Shown one piece after another: positions 25,311-25,648 of a DNA stretch of 25,648 nucleotides. Each line of letters opens with the position of its first letter. The stretch's first letter is position 1. The DNA is from UBA9662 sp002729415 (lineage in GTDB: Bacteria > Poribacteria > WGA-4E > UBA9662), in contig PBXZ01000124.1 of NCBI GenBank assembly GCA_002729415.1, positions 1-25,648 of the forward strand. Reading direction: 5' to 3'. Made by a program: the position numbers and the translations under genes. The notes beneath the pieces are model-generated. The model did not search any database. It saw only the letters and a list, made by a program, of their open reading frames with translations, and had not been told where the DNA came from.

Positions 25311-25648
25311 CTACTTACTGAGCTGCCTGAGGGCTTCTATCGCTCTATTACGAATTTCATCAGATGAGTCTCCAAGCATCCTAATCAGTGCTGGCATAAC
25401 AATCTGAGTCGGAGAGCCTATCTTTCCCAATGCTTCGACCGCCTCAAGTCGAACCCTTTTGGAATCAGCACCCAACAAGTTCGTTAATGCTGGGACTGCC
25501 GTTTGAGCAGCTTGACCAATTTCACCCAACGCTTTAGCCGCTTTACGTCGCACTTCTTTATCCGGATCAAGCAAGGCATTAGACAAAACACGGATTGCGT
25601 CTTTTGATGAAGCCTTTATATCTCCCAGTTCCTCTGCGGCGTTACGGC
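25311..25648 (-). CDS. HEAT-repeat protein, N-terminus beyond the right edge
   Basis: An open frame enters from the right edge and stops at 25311, giving 112 visible residues of a longer protein. It is made of about three HEAT-like repeats of about 31 residues: DPDKEVRRKAAKALGEIGQA, then DSKRVRLEAVEALGKIGSP and DSSDEIRNRAIEALRQL, with a further partial repeat upstream (NAAEELGDIK). A TTG at 25586 should not be taken as the start because the repeat pattern continues upstream of it. These PBS-lyase/HEAT_2 type repeats form alpha-solenoids for protein binding. It ends 79 bases before the SdiA-regulated gene and may head or precede the acetylation operon. Location in the cell cannot be judged without its N-terminus. 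Confidence 0.88.
   Translation of the reverse strand, partial: RNAAEELGDIKASSKDAIRVLSNALLDPDKEVRRKAAKALGEIGQAAQTAVPALTNLLGADSKRVRLEAVEALGKIGSPTQIVMPALIRMLGDSSDEIRNRAIEALRQLSK

Noticed and set aside
1..25648. Search by eye for tRNA, rRNA, CRISPR arrays, insertion sequences, integrase or attachment sites
   Set aside because: No cloverleaf with a typical T-arm, no regularly spaced direct repeats, and no transposase or integrase frame was seen.

Overview
The window looks like chromosomal DNA of an uncultured Gram-negative (diderm) bacterium. The outer-membrane TonB-dependent receptor, the sulfatase, the polytopic protein resembling the DUF6785 family, the FG-GAP/VCBS protein, the HEAT-repeat protein and the AlgI/AlgJ-type acetylation genes together suggest Candidatus Poribacteria or a Planctomycetes-like lineage. 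That placement is inferred from gene content only; no rRNA or marker gene is present. Scattered single N bases suggest a metagenomic or single-cell consensus, and codons holding them cannot be read.

Left half (1-14914) is a loose set of catabolic and envelope genes. A leftward multi-pass membrane protein runs off the left edge. It is divergent from a rightward run of sulfatase (1940-3310), a secreted calcium-motif beta-propeller protein (3445-6072) and a large unrecognised protein (6122-7978). A TonB-dependent receptor with a carboxypeptidase-regulatory-like N-terminal domain follows (8462-10789). Then come a leftward unknown protein, a leftward orphan family 5 solute-binding protein, and a rightward amidohydrolase with a good sigma70-like promoter upstream.

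Right half (15102-25648) is one leftward gene run, probably a single operon or two. In transcription order it holds a HEAT-repeat protein (entering from the right edge), an SdiA-regulated/YjiK-like beta-propeller, a PepSY-like plus SGNH protein, a LamG plus SGNH protein (joined to the previous gene by an ATGA overlap), AlgI (MBOAT O-acyltransferase), an AlgJ-like SGNH protein, a small cysteine-rich protein, and a minimal AlgX-like SGNH protein. AlgI would move acyl groups across the inner membrane, and the SGNH proteins would pass them to an exported glycan. No glycan polymerase or exporter is visible, so the acceptor is unknown.

The most interesting observation is a module of about 90-100 residues shared by three proteins of this cluster: the AlgJ-like, LamG-SGNH and PepSY-SGNH proteins. 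Its core aligns without gaps as P-Y-x28-W-x15-G-x8-P. It sits in a different domain context each time. One of its carriers has the canonical SGNH motif order (GDS first, DxxH last); the other two have the AlgX/AlgJ order (D-x-H first, GDS later). This looks like a dedicated, possibly undescribed accessory module of an AlgI-type acylation system.
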